From the NCBI RefSeq assembly GCF_002093625.1, contig NZ_MRWD01000005.1, positions 59,446 through 123,445 of the forward strand: a DNA stretch of 64,000 nucleotides. The letters run 5' to 3'. This document shows positions 8,741-17,483 of this stretch, piece after piece. Each line of letters starts with the position of its first letter. Position 1 is the first letter of the stretch. Below the pieces are notes generated by a model. That model was not told the DNA's origin and searched no databases. It saw only the letters and a list, made by a program, of their open reading frames with translations. The translations under genes and the position numbers were made by a program. This DNA is from Rouxiella silvae. GTDB lineage: Bacteria > Pseudomonadota > Gammaproteobacteria > Enterobacterales > Enterobacteriaceae.

Positions 8741-9361
8741 TTAAATCTTGCGCGCAGTGGCCAACAACAGGCCCACCATCATAAACAGTGAACCAAAAAT
8801 ACGGTTGAGCAGAGTCATTTGTTTAGGGGCTTTAATCCAGCCTGAAATACGTTTTGCCAGCGTGGCATAACCTATCATCACAATAATATCGACCACCACC
8901 GTGGTAATGCCCAATACGAGATACTGCGCGACCTGTGGCTGGTGTGGGATAATAAACTGCGGGAAAAGTGCGGCGAGAAACACGATGCTCTTCGGATTGG
9001 TTAGATTGACCAGCACTGCACGCTTGAACAGTCTGCGACGTGGCATGCTGCTGGCCAGCGCGTTCATATCAATGGCACCCGCCGCACGCCATTGGCAAAT
9101 ACCCAGCCAGATGAGATAGGCTGCACCACACCATTTCAAAATTTCGAAGGCCAGCAAAGACTGTGACACCAATGCGCCGAGGCCAATTCCCACCAGCACG
9201 ATATGAATCGATAGCCCGAGCTGCAGTCCGGCAATCGACGCCACTGAACCTCGATAGCCGTGGCTAATGCCGGTGCTCATGGTGTTGATTGCGCCAGAGC
9301 CCGGCGACAGACTCAAAATTGAGGTCGTTAATAAATAGGTTAGCCACCAGTCCAATGTCAT
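8741..9361 (-). CDS. rhtB: Homoserine/homoserine lactone exporter RhtB
   Basis: A 206-residue LysE/RhtB-family exporter close to E. coli RhtB, which expels L-homoserine and its lactone. The family motif reads [16 protein letters not shown]; the second conserved block is [20 protein letters not shown]. About six membrane helices are predicted. It is the paralogue of rhtC immediately to the left, convergent with it, and divergent from pldB across a 171-bp gap. Confidence 0.94.
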   Translation of the reverse strand: MTLDWWLTYLLTTSILSLSPGSGAINTMSTGISHGYRGSVASIAGLQLGLSIHIVLVGIGLGALVSQSLLAFEILKWCGAAYLIWLGICQWRAAGAIDMNALASSMPRRRLFKRAVLVNLTNPKSIVFLAALFPQFIIPHQPQVAQYLVLGITTVVVDIIVMIGYATLAKRISGWIKAPKQMTLLNRIFGSLFMMVGLLLATARKI

Positions 9362-9532
9362 TATTGCTTATCCCTGATTGAGTTTTGGAATGCGGGTCCC
9401 GAATAAATAATCGGATTCGCGAAATCTATTGAGATGCCTCTTTTTGTGGCACAATACGCTATTGTTAAAATTTGCGCTACGGCCTGAAAACAACTTATTT
9501 CTCCACGCGGCACTTTAGTTCTGGGACAGTCA

Positions 9533-10525
9533 ATGTCAGCAAATTACGAGCGGTGGTTAACGCGAGAATACGGTTTTTCTGCTTTTGCCAACGGGCCGCT
9601 GCTGGACTTCTGGCGCAGCAGGGAAGAAGGCGAATTTACAGGGGTTGATGACGTCCCAATCCGCTACGTGCGCTTCTGCTCGCCCAGTCATAATAAAGTC
9701 ATCTTGGTGTCAACCGGACGTATTGAAAGCTATGTAAAGTACCCAGAGCTGGCGTACGACCTTTTCCACTGCGGTTACGACGTCATGATCGTTGACCACC
9801 GAGGGCAGGGGCGATCCGGTCGTTTGCTCGAAGACCCACATCGCGGACACGTCCAGAATTTTGACGACTATGTCACCGACCTGTCTACTTTTTATCAGCT
9901 TGAAATTGCGCCACGTCAGTACGCTAAAAGGTTTGCGTTGGCCCACTCGATGGGCGGGGCAATATTGGCTTTATGGCTAGCGCGAGAGCCCAATAATTTT
10001 GACGCTGCGGTGCTTTCAGCCCCCATGACCGGCATTTATTTACGGATGCCAAACTGGCTAACGCGCAAAATTTTAAACTGGGCCGAGAGCCGCCCTGTTT
10101 ATCGTGACGGCTTCGCGCTGGGCACTGGCAGTTGGCGGCCTCTGCCGTTTGTGGTTAACCGTTTGACGCACAGCCGCGAGCGCTATCGACGCAACCAGCG
10201 CTTTTACTCCGACTACCCCGAGCTACGCGTCGGCGGCCCAACTTATCACTGGGTGCGGGAAAGCATTCAGGCGGGTATGCAGATACTCGAAGAAGCCAAA
10301 AATATTACGACACCGTTGCTCTTGTTGCAGGCGAGTGAAGACCATGTCGTCGATAACCGGTCACACACCGCTTTTTGTCAGGCCATGGCCATAGCCGGGC
10401 ATCCCTGTGAAGGAGGGAAACCGCGGGTCATTGAAGGCGCACGGCATGAGATCCTGTTCGAGCGGGACGCTATGCGGGCGCAGGCGCTAGACGCCATCAT
10501 GCGCTTCTTTGCGCAACAAAATTAA
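9533..10525 (+). CDS. pldB: Lysophospholipase L2 PldB
   Basis: A 330-residue alpha/beta hydrolase of the monoglyceride-lipase-like type (E. coli PldB about 340), hydrolysing 2-acyl lysophospholipids at the inner membrane. The nucleophile elbow AHSMGG places the catalytic serine at S139. The conserved VDHRGQGRSGR loop lies before it, and an acid (ASEDHVVD) and histidine (GARHEILFE) complete the triad near the C-terminus. It is followed 48 bp later by yigL on the same strand, as in E. coli, so the two are probably an operon. No signal peptide is visible. Confidence 0.94.
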   Translation: MSANYERWLTREYGFSAFANGPLLDFWRSREEGEFTGVDDVPIRYVRFCSPSHNKVILVSTGRIESYVKYPELAYDLFHCGYDVMIVDHRGQGRSGRLLEDPHRGHVQNFDDYVTDLSTFYQLEIAPRQYAKRFALAHSMGGAILALWLAREPNNFDAAVLSAPMTGIYLRMPNWLTRKILNWAESRPVYRDGFALGTGSWRPLPFVVNRLTHSRERYRRNQRFYSDYPELRVGGPTYHWVRESIQAGMQILEEAKNITTPLLLLQASEDHVVDNRSHTAFCQAMAIAGHPCEGGKPRVIEGARHEILFERDAMRAQALDAIMRFFAQQN

Positions 10526-10573
10526 TCCGCGGTTTTCCGCGCACAACTCCATCAGAGGTTAGAACCTAACGTT

Positions 10574-11383
10574 ATGTATCATGTTGTTGCTTCCGATTTA
10601 GACGGCACGCTGCTGTCACCCGATCATACCCTGAGCCCTTTCGCCAAAGAGACCCTGCAGCAGTTGACTCAGCGGGATATTCACTTTGTGTTCGCCACCG
10701 GCCGTCACCACATTGACGTTGGGCAAATTCGCGACAATCTGGGCATCAGCGCCTATATGATTACCTCGAACGGTGCGCGCGTGCACAACACCGACGGCGA
10801 ACTGATCTTCAGCCATAACCTTGCCCCGGATATCGCCGAAGAATTGTTTGGCATCGTGCACGGCGATCCTGATATTTTGACCAACGTTTACCGCGACGAT
10901 GACTGGTATATGAACCGCGATCGTCGCGATCAGGATGATTTTTTTAAAGAGTCTATCTTTAAATACAAACTTTATGAGCCGGGCCTGCTGGAAACCGACA
11001 GCATCGCCAAGGTGTATTTCACCTGTGAAGATCATGAAAAACTGATCCCGCTCGAACAGGCGATCAACGCGCGCTGGGGCGATCGCGTCAATGTCAGTTT
11101 CTCTCTGCCGGTCTGTCTGGAAGTCATGGCCGGCGGTGTGTCAAAAGGTCACGCGCTGGAAGAAGTGTCCAAGCTGATGGGCTATACGCTGAAAGACTGC
11201 ATCGCGTTTGGTGATGGCATGAACGACCTCGAAATGCTCAATATGTCGGGTAAGGGCTGTCTGATGAGTGGTTCACTGCCGCGTCTTAAGGCCGCAATGC
11301 CGGATGCTGAAATCATTGGTTCCAATGCCGATGATGCCGTGCCGCACTATCTTCGAAAAATGTATTTGAATAACGACCGCTAA
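10574..11383 (+). CDS. yigL: HAD-superfamily sugar/pyridoxal phosphatase YigL
   Basis: A 269-residue Cof-type HAD phosphatase (E. coli YigL 266). Motif I is DLDGTLLS with the nucleophile D8 and acid D10; the last motif is FGDGMNDLEML near residue 214, binding Mg2+. The long cap insertion between them marks subclass IIB. YigL is reported to dephosphorylate pyridoxal phosphate and sugar phosphates, the latter as part of the phosphosugar stress response. It ends the pldB operon and is closed by a strong hairpin. Confidence 0.93.
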   Translation: MYHVVASDLDGTLLSPDHTLSPFAKETLQQLTQRDIHFVFATGRHHIDVGQIRDNLGISAYMITSNGARVHNTDGELIFSHNLAPDIAEELFGIVHGDPDILTNVYRDDDWYMNRDRRDQDDFFKESIFKYKLYEPGLLETDSIAKVYFTCEDHEKLIPLEQAINARWGDRVNVSFSLPVCLEVMAGGVSKGHALEEVSKLMGYTLKDCIAFGDGMNDLEMLNMSGKGCLMSGSLPRLKAAMPDAEIIGSNADDAVPHYLRKMYLNNDR

Positions 11384-11400
11384 TCCGTTGTTAAAGAAAA

Positions 11401-11430
11401 ATGCCCGCCAGTTTTGCAACTGGCGGGCAT
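11401..11430. terminator. Bidirectional terminator between yigL and glpT
   Basis: Perfect 13-bp stem ATGCCCGCCAGTT/AACTGGCGGGCAT with a TTGC loop. A-rich sequence precedes it and TGTGGGTTTTT follows, so it can end both the yigL transcript and the convergent glpT transcript. Confidence 0.9.
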
Positions 11431-11456
11431 TGTGGGTTTTTCTACTGCTTAAATTC

Positions 11457-12809
11457 TTAGCCGCGTTTTGCTAACGCCGCCTTGTGCTTGTTTTCGCTGA
11501 ACATGGTCATCAGCAGCAGAATCACGGCCAGCACGCAGCCGCCAATCATCAGCATAAAGCCGCCGTTCCAACCATAGCTGTCTACGGTATAACCTACGAT
11601 GGCACTTGCCGCGACCGACCCGCCCAGATATCCAAATAGACCGGTAAAGCCTGCCGCCGTGCCTGCCGCTTTCTTCGGCGCCAGTTCAAGTGCGTGCAGA
11701 CCAATCAGCATGACCGGCCCATAAATCAGGAAACCGATAGTGATCATGCAGGCCATATCAACGCTCGGGTTTCCTACCGGATTGAGCCAGTAGACCACAG
11801 TGGCAATAGTGACCAGCGTCATGAAGAACACACCGGTCGCCCCGCGATTACCTTTGAACACTTTGTCCGACATCCAGCCGCACAGCAGTGTCCCTGGAAT
11901 TCCAGCATATTCATAGAGGAAATAGGTCCATGAAGACTTATCCAGCGCGAAGTGTTTTACCTCTTTCAAATAGGTCGGTGACCAGTCCAAAATGCCGTAG
12001 CGCAGCAGGTAGACGAACACGTTAGCCAGCGCGATGTACCACAGCAGTTTGTTCGGCAAAACGTACTGCATGAAAATCTGTTTCGCGGTTAACTCTTTTT
12101 CTGCCGAGTCCTTGTCGTAGTCCGGCGGATAGTCATTTTTGTACTCTTCGATTGGCGGCAGTCCGCAGGACTGCGGGGTGTCACGCATCATCACGAAGGC
12201 AAATACCGCCAGCGCAATGGCGGCAAAGGCTGGCATATAGAGCGCAGCGCGCCAGTCGTTAAACCACGCCATACCCAGCAGGAACAGCAGCGGAGGAATG
12301 CCGCCGCCCACATTGTGCGCGCAGTTCCAAACGGAAACGATGCCGCCGCGCTCTTTCTGCGACCACCAGTGCACCATAGTTCTGCCGCACGGTGGCCAAC
12401 CCATGCCCTGGAACCATCCACAAAGGAACAGCAGGACAAACATGATGGCGATACTTGAGGTTGCCCAAGGCACAAAGCCCATAAACAACATGACAGCGCC
12501 AGACAAAATGAGACCGGCGGGCAAGAAGACGCGCGGGTTTGAACGGTCGGAAACCGCACCCATGATAAATTTCGAAAAGCCGTAGGCGATGGAAATCCCC
12601 GACAGCGCCAGACCGAGGTCGCCGCGCGAGAAGCCTTGCTCAACCAGATATGGCATCGCCAACGCAAAGTTCTTGCGCACCAGGTAGTAGGCAGCGTAGC
12701 CGAAGAAGATGCCGATAAATATTTGCCAGCGCAGGCGGCGGTATAGTGGATCGATATGGGTGTCGTCAACCGGCGCAATGTGAGCAGCAGGTTTGAAAAT
12801 ACTTAGCAT
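11457..12809 (-). CDS. glpT: sn-glycerol-3-phosphate:phosphate antiporter GlpT
   Basis: A 450-residue major facilitator protein of the organophosphate:phosphate antiporter family (E. coli GlpT 452). It imports glycerol-3-phosphate in exchange for inorganic phosphate, and also lets in fosfomycin. Twelve membrane helices are evident. The substrate-binding R45 is present in [14 protein letters not shown], as is the second binding arginine in [10 protein letters not shown]. In E. coli glpT is followed by glpQ and faces glpACB; none of these is next to it here, and its neighbours are yigL and dcrB. An upstream GlpR-like operator suggests the usual control by glycerol-3-phosphate. Confidence 0.96.
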   Translation of the reverse strand: MLSIFKPAAHIAPVDDTHIDPLYRRLRWQIFIGIFFGYAAYYLVRKNFALAMPYLVEQGFSRGDLGLALSGISIAYGFSKFIMGAVSDRSNPRVFLPAGLILSGAVMLFMGFVPWATSSIAIMFVLLFLCGWFQGMGWPPCGRTMVHWWSQKERGGIVSVWNCAHNVGGGIPPLLFLLGMAWFNDWRAALYMPAFAAIALAVFAFVMMRDTPQSCGLPPIEEYKNDYPPDYDKDSAEKELTAKQIFMQYVLPNKLLWYIALANVFVYLLRYGILDWSPTYLKEVKHFALDKSSWTYFLYEYAGIPGTLLCGWMSDKVFKGNRGATGVFFMTLVTIATVVYWLNPVGNPSVDMACMITIGFLIYGPVMLIGLHALELAPKKAAGTAAGFTGLFGYLGGSVAASAIVGYTVDSYGWNGGFMLMIGGCVLAVILLLMTMFSENKHKAALAKRG

Positions 12810-12842
12810 GGATGCCTCCGAGGCATATTCCCTGGGTATTGA

Positions 12843-12862
12843 AATGTTCCATAACGAGCGTC
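12843..12862 (-). promoter_or_regulatory. Putative GlpR operator of glpT
   Basis: The 20-bp element (AATGTTCCAT then AACGAGCGTC on the plus strand) matches the recalled GlpR consensus, AATGTTCGAT then AACGAACATT, at 16 positions and keeps its near-palindromic centre. A possible -10 (TCTAAT on the minus strand, 12863-12868) abuts it, so a bound repressor would cover the start site. I found no convincing CRP site. Confidence 0.5.
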
Positions 12863-13127
12863 ATTAGAGTCCGAGGCACGAAGATGGATTGGATTTATGA
12901 CATTAATGTTACAGATTTATGAATCACGAGCAGATTTTGCCGGATTTATTAACAATTTGAAATATTAATGCGGGTAAATTGGCGGGGAGAGATCACGTTT
13001 TAAGACTTAATCTGGAATTTAATGCGCATTTGTGTTCGTTTTTGAGCGAAATGGCGGGTAAGGCTAGAGAGGAAGACATGACGCGGAGAGAGACAGGTCC
13101 CTCCGCGTTTAATACATTTTAAATGAC
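12863..13127. other. Gap between glpT and dcrB
   Basis: Together with the glpT operator this forms a 318-bp gap without a gene. The AT-rich middle (12870-13060) shows no ORF or clear motif. Near dcrB an 8-bp inverted repeat, ACGCGGAG (13081-13088) with CTCCGCGT (13101-13108), may mark the 3' end of the dcrB transcript. It lacks a T-run on the minus strand. Confidence 0.4.
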
Positions 13128-13694
13128 TTACTGAACTTTCAAGGTGTTGATAATGGACTCTGCGTCGGTCTGCGCCTGCTGTTGGTTATCCGCTGGCAGG
13201 GTAATTTGCATAGTCATCAGCTGGTTGTCGATTTTTGCCAGCACGATTGATGAGTAGGCTTTCTGACCGGCAGAATTAATCACGCTGTCGTACTGTTGCA
13301 GCGTCTGACCATTAACCTGAATAGATTTGTTGGTCACCACCTGTAGATTGGTGTCACGTTCATGCTGTTGCTGTTCCAAGCGGTTGGCAATAGTTTCCAG
13401 TGAGTCAGGCGTTGAGTCGCCCAGAATAACAATCACCGCTTTTTGCCCGGTTTTATCCGCATAAACGTGCATGTTATTAGCCTGCGTGCCGAGCTTACCG
13501 CTCTGGTCGCTCATGCCTTGGGGCAGTGAAAACGAAACTTTGCCGTCAAGCAGGCTTATTGGCTGCATTGATGCCGTGGCTGCTGGCGCTGCGCCCTTGT
13601 CTGCCGATGCTGTTTTATCATCAGTTTTGCCATCGCAGGCGGCCAAACCGGCAACCAGCAGCGTTATTCCCATAAACTTGGCTAATTTGTGCAT
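13128..13694 (-). CDS. dcrB: Lipoprotein DcrB
   Basis: A 188-residue lipoprotein (E. coli DcrB 185). The N-terminal signal ends in the lipobox LAAC with the modified cysteine just before DGKTDD. A low-complexity Ala/Thr/Ser linker precedes the conserved domain ([44 protein letters not shown]). DcrB was found as a host factor for phage C1 adsorption and C6 DNA entry and has since been linked to lipoprotein maturation. AAGGAAG precedes the chosen ATG; a start seven codons earlier is possible. It shares strand with yhhQ upstream (107-bp gap). Confidence 0.93.
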   Translation of the reverse strand: MHKLAKFMGITLLVAGLAACDGKTDDKTASADKGAAPAATASMQPISLLDGKVSFSLPQGMSDQSGKLGTQANNMHVYADKTGQKAVIVILGDSTPDSLETIANRLEQQQHERDTNLQVVTNKSIQVNGQTLQQYDSVINSAGQKAYSSIVLAKIDNQLMTMQITLPADNQQQAQTDAESIINTLKVQ

Positions 13695-13801
13695 AGGGCT
13701 TCCTTTAAGTTTCACGCACTCTATCCCGTCACTAAGCGTAACGGGTATAGGTAATTGACTTCACGGCCTTTATGGCAACCTATTCAACGCCGAAAAGCAA
13801 G

Positions 13802-14491
13802 TTAGATATTGGCGGTTTTTGTGTCGTCGTTAAAGTGCACAGCATCACTTTTACCTGATTGAGCAAGGCGCTTAAGCAGGACATTCAACAGCATACCGTA
13901 CATCGGCAGGAAGAAAATCAGACAAATGAGCAATTTGAAACTGTAGTCGACCAGTGCAATTTCAACCCAATGCTGAGCCATAAAAGCGTCGCTGCTTTTA
14001 TAGAAGGCAATAAAGAAGAACGCCAGCGTATCGCTGATATTGCCCAAGAACATTGCGGCCGTAGGGGCTACCCACCAGCTGTTGCGCTGACGCAGACGGT
14101 TAAATACCTGCACATCAAGGATTTGCCCGAGCACGTAAGCCATAAAGCTTGCCGTAGCAATGCGTGCGACCATGATGTTCAGACTGCCGAGCGAAGCAAA
14201 CCCCTGCCAGCTTCCCTGATAAAACAGCGCAGAGATAACGTAGGAGATGGCCAATGCCGGCAGCATCACTGACAAAATGATGCGGCGAGCCAGTGGGGCA
14301 CCAAAAATGCGTACCGTCAGATCAGTGGCCAGAAAAATAAACGGGAACGTAAACGCGCCCCAGGTGGTGGTAAACCCAAAGATGGAGACAGGCAGTTGCA
14401 CCAGATAGTTGCTGGAGGTGATGATGGCGATATGGAATAGCGAAAGCCATATCAACGCGGAAAACCGCTGTTGAGCAGAAAAGGAGTACAT
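13802..14491 (-). CDS. yhhQ: Queuosine precursor transporter YhhQ
   Basis: A 229-residue inner-membrane protein of the vitamin-uptake-like (VUT, COG1738) family with about six helices. YhhQ imports the 7-deazapurines preQ0 and preQ1, feeding queuosine modification of tRNA wobble positions. Recognisable stretches are FTTTWGAFTFPFIFLATDLTVRIFG and GNISDTLAFFFIAFY. The start MYSFSAQQRF is preceded by AAAAAGG, which also forms the last segment of the preQ1-I-like element just upstream. A start 19 codons earlier would run through that element and is unlikely. tusA is divergent. Confidence 0.93.
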   Translation of the reverse strand: MYSFSAQQRFSALIWLSLFHIAIITSSNYLVQLPVSIFGFTTTWGAFTFPFIFLATDLTVRIFGAPLARRIILSVMLPALAISYVISALFYQGSWQGFASLGSLNIMVARIATASFMAYVLGQILDVQVFNRLRQRNSWWVAPTAAMFLGNISDTLAFFFIAFYKSSDAFMAQHWVEIALVDYSFKLLICLIFFLPMYGMLLNVLLKRLAQSGKSDAVHFNDDTKTANI

Positions 14492-14499
14492 AAATTGTG

Positions 14500-14531
14500 A
14501 CCTTTTTAGTGGTTGGGGTGAGGGAACCCAA
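14500..14531 (-). ncRNA. Probable preQ1-I riboswitch controlling yhhQ
   Basis: Read on the minus strand, P1 is TTGGG (14531-14527) pairing with CCCAA (14517-14513). The loop between them is TTCCCTCAC, whose last C (14518) occupies the place of the ligand-pairing cytosine in known preQ1-I aptamers. After P1 comes an A-rich tail, CCACTAAAAAGG. Its AGG can pair with CCT in the loop to make the class's pseudoknot P2. That same AAGG is the only ribosome binding site, 9 nt before the yhhQ ATG. Compact size, A-rich tail, pseudoknot and a queuosine-precursor transporter downstream all fit a translation-off switch. Confidence 0.72.
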
Positions 14532-14734
14532 TAATGTCTATGGCACAAACGACCAATAGATTAAATTTCGTGCTAAAGACGGCGATTTTACCGCCGCGGC
14601 GCGCATACTATCCGTTTGCGCAACAAAATGCTATCCCCCTTGTTTCACCGTGAGTGGGTTAACGGCAGCTTGCGCCGGTGGAAATGCGGGGTAAACTGTC
14701 GCGCAATACGTTATCGGTGATGAAGAGAACAGAC

Positions 14735-14986
14735 ATGAACGACCCCTTTGACCATGCGGATCAACAGCTAGACGCACAGGGCCTGCGTTGCCCAGAGCCG
14801 GTGATGATGGTGCGCAAAGCGGTGCGCAAGATGAACGACGGCGAAACGCTGTTGATTATTGCTGACGATCCGGCGACCACTCGCGATATTCCCGGCTTCT
14901 GTCGCTTTATGGAGCATACTTTGCTGGCGTCCGACACCGAACAACTGCCTTACCGTTTTCTGTTGAAAAAAGGCACCGGCGTTTAA
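14735..14986 (+). CDS. tusA: Sulfur carrier protein TusA
   Basis: An 83-residue cytoplasmic sulfur carrier (E. coli 81). TusA takes persulfide sulfur from IscS and passes it down the TusBCD-TusE relay to MnmA for 2-thiouridine in tRNA; it also affects molybdenum cofactor synthesis. The acceptor cysteine is C19 in [11 protein letters not shown], followed by the conserved [15 protein letters not shown]. The start MNDPFDHAD matches relatives; AAGAGAAC lies upstream. A 10-bp imperfect stem (14972-15000) spans the stop codon but lacks a T-run. It is divergent from yhhQ, so two tRNA-modification genes share this intergenic region. Confidence 0.95.
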   Translation: MNDPFDHADQQLDAQGLRCPEPVMMVRKAVRKMNDGETLLIIADDPATTRDIPGFCRFMEHTLLASDTEQLPYRFLLKKGTGV

Positions 14987-15049
14987 ATCACGCCAGTGCC
15001 GTTAGTCAGCGCATGTTACACGTGGGGCCGAACGACAAAACTGATTTTT

Positions 15050-17398
15050 TTATGATTTTTTCCTGAGCAGGCGCAGCGCATTGGCGGTCACCAGCGCGGT
15101 TGCACCCGAATCTGCCAATACGGCCAGCCACAGGCCAGTGAGTCCCATCAGCGTGGTGACCAGGAAAATAGCCTTCAAACCAAGGGCAATAGTAATATTT
15201 TGGCGAATATTAGCGCGCGTTGCCCGTGAAAGGCGGATCATATGCGCCAGCCCGCTTAACCGATTGTGGGTCAGTGCGGCGTCTGCCGTTTCTAACGCGA
15301 CGTCAGTCCCGCTGCCCATTGCGATGCCAATACGCGCTGCCTTCATTGCTGGGGCATCGTTAATGCCGTCGCCAACCATTGCCGTCACGCGATGCTGACC
15401 TAATTCGGCCACTGCCTGCACTTTGTCCGCAGGCAGTAATCCCGCTTTGAAATCAATGCCTAGCCTTTCAGCAATACTGCGCGCGGCCAGTGGGTTATCC
15501 CCGGTCAGCATCACCGTTTCAATCCCCAGGTTTTTCAACTCTGCCAGTGCGCTAACGGCATCTTCACGCAGTCTGTCCTGCATTGCCAGCAGGCCAAGAA
15601 CGCGCTGTTCTTCAAGCACGACGACAACTGTTTTGCCGACGGATTCCAGCGCGGAAATTTGCGCGACCGAGCTAGGCGTTAAGGCGTTCTTAGGCAGATG
15701 CTTAGGCGCCGCGACCAGCACGTGCTTATCATTCACCCAGCCCTCAACTCCAACGCCGGCCAGTGCTTTGCGTCGATCGGCAGTCAGTGGCGGATGAGCT
15801 GCGGCGGCGGCAATAATGGCTTTTGCCAGTGGATGATGCGAGCCGGCTTCCACCGCTGCCGCCATCGCCAGCACTTGCTCTATTGGCACATCGGCCAGCA
15901 AAACAGTGTCGGTGACTTCGGGTTTGCCCTCAGTCAAAGTCCCCGTTTTATCTAGCGCAATTGTGTTTACCAGCGCCAGCTGTTCTAGCGCAGCGCCGCC
16001 TTTAATTAGCGCACCCTGACGCGTTGCGGCAGCCAGACCCGAGGTAATGGCGGCAGGCGTTGAGATAACCAGCGCACAGGGGCAGCCAATCAGCAACAGC
16101 GTCAGACCGCGATAAATCCACGTATCCCAAGGCAGGCCCATGGCCAGCGGCGGGATAATAATGACCAGCAGCGCCATTAGCATAATGACCGGCGTGTAGT
16201 AACGACTGAAGGTGTCGAGGAAGCGTTCTATAGGCGCACGACGCTCTTCAGCTTCTTCTATTAATTGCAGAATACGGTCGATGGCGCTTTGCCCCGGGGC
16301 CGAAGCGACCTGCAGTTGCGCAACGCTGTCGATGCACAGGCTTCCAGCGGGCACTTTCTCACCCGGCTGGCGTTCGACAGGCACAGACTCCCCGGTCAAT
16401 GCGCTTTCATCAAAGCTTGCGACGGCCTGCATCAGCACGGCATCCACCGGCAGGCGGCTACCGGCGGCGACTTCAATGATATCGTTCTGTTGCAGGCTGG
16501 CGACGGGCACGGTTTGCAGTTTACCGGCTACTTTTTTCTGCGCACTTTCAGGAATCAAGGCCATCAGGGCTTTTACGCCACTGCGCGCGCGGCTGGCGGC
16601 AAAGGCCTCAAGCTTTTCACCGACCATAAACAGCAGCAGCACCATGGCGGCCTCGGCGGTTGCGCCAATAAACAGCGCGCCGATGGCGGCAATGCTCATC
16701 AAGGTTTCGATGGCAAACGGCGTACCGCTGCGCGTTTGTTTAATTGCCTGAACCAATACCGGCCAAAGACCCACCAGCGTTGTAACGATAAAGGCGATGT
16801 TGCCCCAGGGATGAGCAAACTGTGCCAGCGCGGTGCTGAGCAGCATCATGATTATCAGGCCGATAAGCGGGGCATTTTCTTTCAGGTGAGAGGGCGCAAC
16901 CTGAGGAAGATCTGATTTTTTTAGAGTAAAACCGGCGGCGGTGACGGCTTTTATCACGTGTGAAGAAATATCCTCATTGGCATCGACAACCAGTTTTTCG
17001 GTAGCAAACAGCACTTTTGCACTGTTGACATGAGGCAGGCCGCTGACGGCATTTTCAATCTTGCGCGCGCAGCTTGGGCAGTCCATACCGGAGACCAGCC
17101 AGCTGTAGCGCTGGCTATCGGGGGCTGCCGCGCCTAAATCGCTGGGGCTTTCCTCATCACTACTCCCGCCGTCACTGCCATCACTACAGCAGCTGTCTTG
17201 AGTAGGTGAGTGCTCACTGGGTGGCGTTACGTTACAGCACGACGTGGTGGTTACCGAGGCTGATTCGCTGCAGCAACTCGCCGGATGTGGGCCCGCGGGC
17301 TTGATGGGGGTGATTTTCTTAAATGCCATTGCGGGAGGCGCAGAGGATGCGCAGCGAGTGCCACAGCGTTTGGAATGTTGATGCTGTTGTGTTGACAT
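15050..17398 (-). CDS. zntA: Zn(II)/Cd(II)/Pb(II)-exporting P-type ATPase ZntA
   Basis: A 782-residue P1B-type ATPase, about 50 residues longer than E. coli ZntA. It pumps Zn2+, Cd2+ and Pb2+ out across the inner membrane. The HMA domain starts near residue 98 with GMDCPSC (C107, C110). Later come TGES (actuator), the membrane metal site CPC (about residue 442), the phosphorylated aspartate in DKTGTLT (about 486), SHHPLAK and GDGINDAP. The extra length is an N-terminal tail rich in cysteine: C12, C16 and three CC pairs at 42-43, 54-55 and 70-71. GGAG precedes the start and a ZntR-type promoter lies 40 bp upstream. Confidence 0.97.
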   Translation of the reverse strand: MSTQQHQHSKRCGTRCASSAPPAMAFKKITPIKPAGPHPASCCSESASVTTTSCCNVTPPSEHSPTQDSCCSDGSDGGSSDEESPSDLGAAAPDSQRYSWLVSGMDCPSCARKIENAVSGLPHVNSAKVLFATEKLVVDANEDISSHVIKAVTAAGFTLKKSDLPQVAPSHLKENAPLIGLIIMMLLSTALAQFAHPWGNIAFIVTTLVGLWPVLVQAIKQTRSGTPFAIETLMSIAAIGALFIGATAEAAMVLLLFMVGEKLEAFAASRARSGVKALMALIPESAQKKVAGKLQTVPVASLQQNDIIEVAAGSRLPVDAVLMQAVASFDESALTGESVPVERQPGEKVPAGSLCIDSVAQLQVASAPGQSAIDRILQLIEEAEERRAPIERFLDTFSRYYTPVIMLMALLVIIIPPLAMGLPWDTWIYRGLTLLLIGCPCALVISTPAAITSGLAAATRQGALIKGGAALEQLALVNTIALDKTGTLTEGKPEVTDTVLLADVPIEQVLAMAAAVEAGSHHPLAKAIIAAAAAHPPLTADRRKALAGVGVEGWVNDKHVLVAAPKHLPKNALTPSSVAQISALESVGKTVVVVLEEQRVLGLLAMQDRLREDAVSALAELKNLGIETVMLTGDNPLAARSIAERLGIDFKAGLLPADKVQAVAELGQHRVTAMVGDGINDAPAMKAARIGIAMGSGTDVALETADAALTHNRLSGLAHMIRLSRATRANIRQNITIALGLKAIFLVTTLMGLTGLWLAVLADSGATALVTANALRLLRKKS

Positions 17399-17437
17399 AG
17401 AATCTCCAGATGAGCGTTGTTGAGCGCTGATTTCAGG

Positions 17438-17469
17438 AGTCTACACCCTGGAGTAAACTCCAGGGTCAA
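17438..17469 (-). promoter_or_regulatory. ZntR-type promoter/operator of zntA
   Basis: On the minus strand a -35 TTGACC (17469-17464) and a -10 TAGACT (17443-17438) are 20 bp apart, the stretched spacing used by MerR-family activators. A perfect inverted repeat overlaps the -35 and fills most of the spacer: ACCCTGGAGT and ACTCCAGGGT separated by AA (17445-17466). This closely matches the known ZntR operator. Expression should be induced by Zn2+, Cd2+ or Pb2+ through a zntR located elsewhere. Confidence 0.9.
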
Positions 17470-17483
17470 GTCAAAAACGTCGA

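Noticed and set aside
12191..12778. 195-codon open frame on the minus strand inside glpT
   Set aside because: It lies fully inside glpT in another frame; its translation has no recognisable domain and glpT is a strong full-length match.
12900..13060. CRP site for glpT
   Set aside because: Candidate half-sites (for example around 12915 and 12995) have wrong spacing or only one good arm.
14972..15000. Terminator for tusA
   Set aside because: The stem GGCACCGGCG/CGCCAGTGCC has a mismatch, overlaps the stop codon and lacks a T-run; mentioned only under tusA.
15081..16915. Several long plus-strand frames opposite zntA
   Set aside because: Antisense frames of a GC-rich gene; low-complexity Ser/Arg/His-rich translations without domains.
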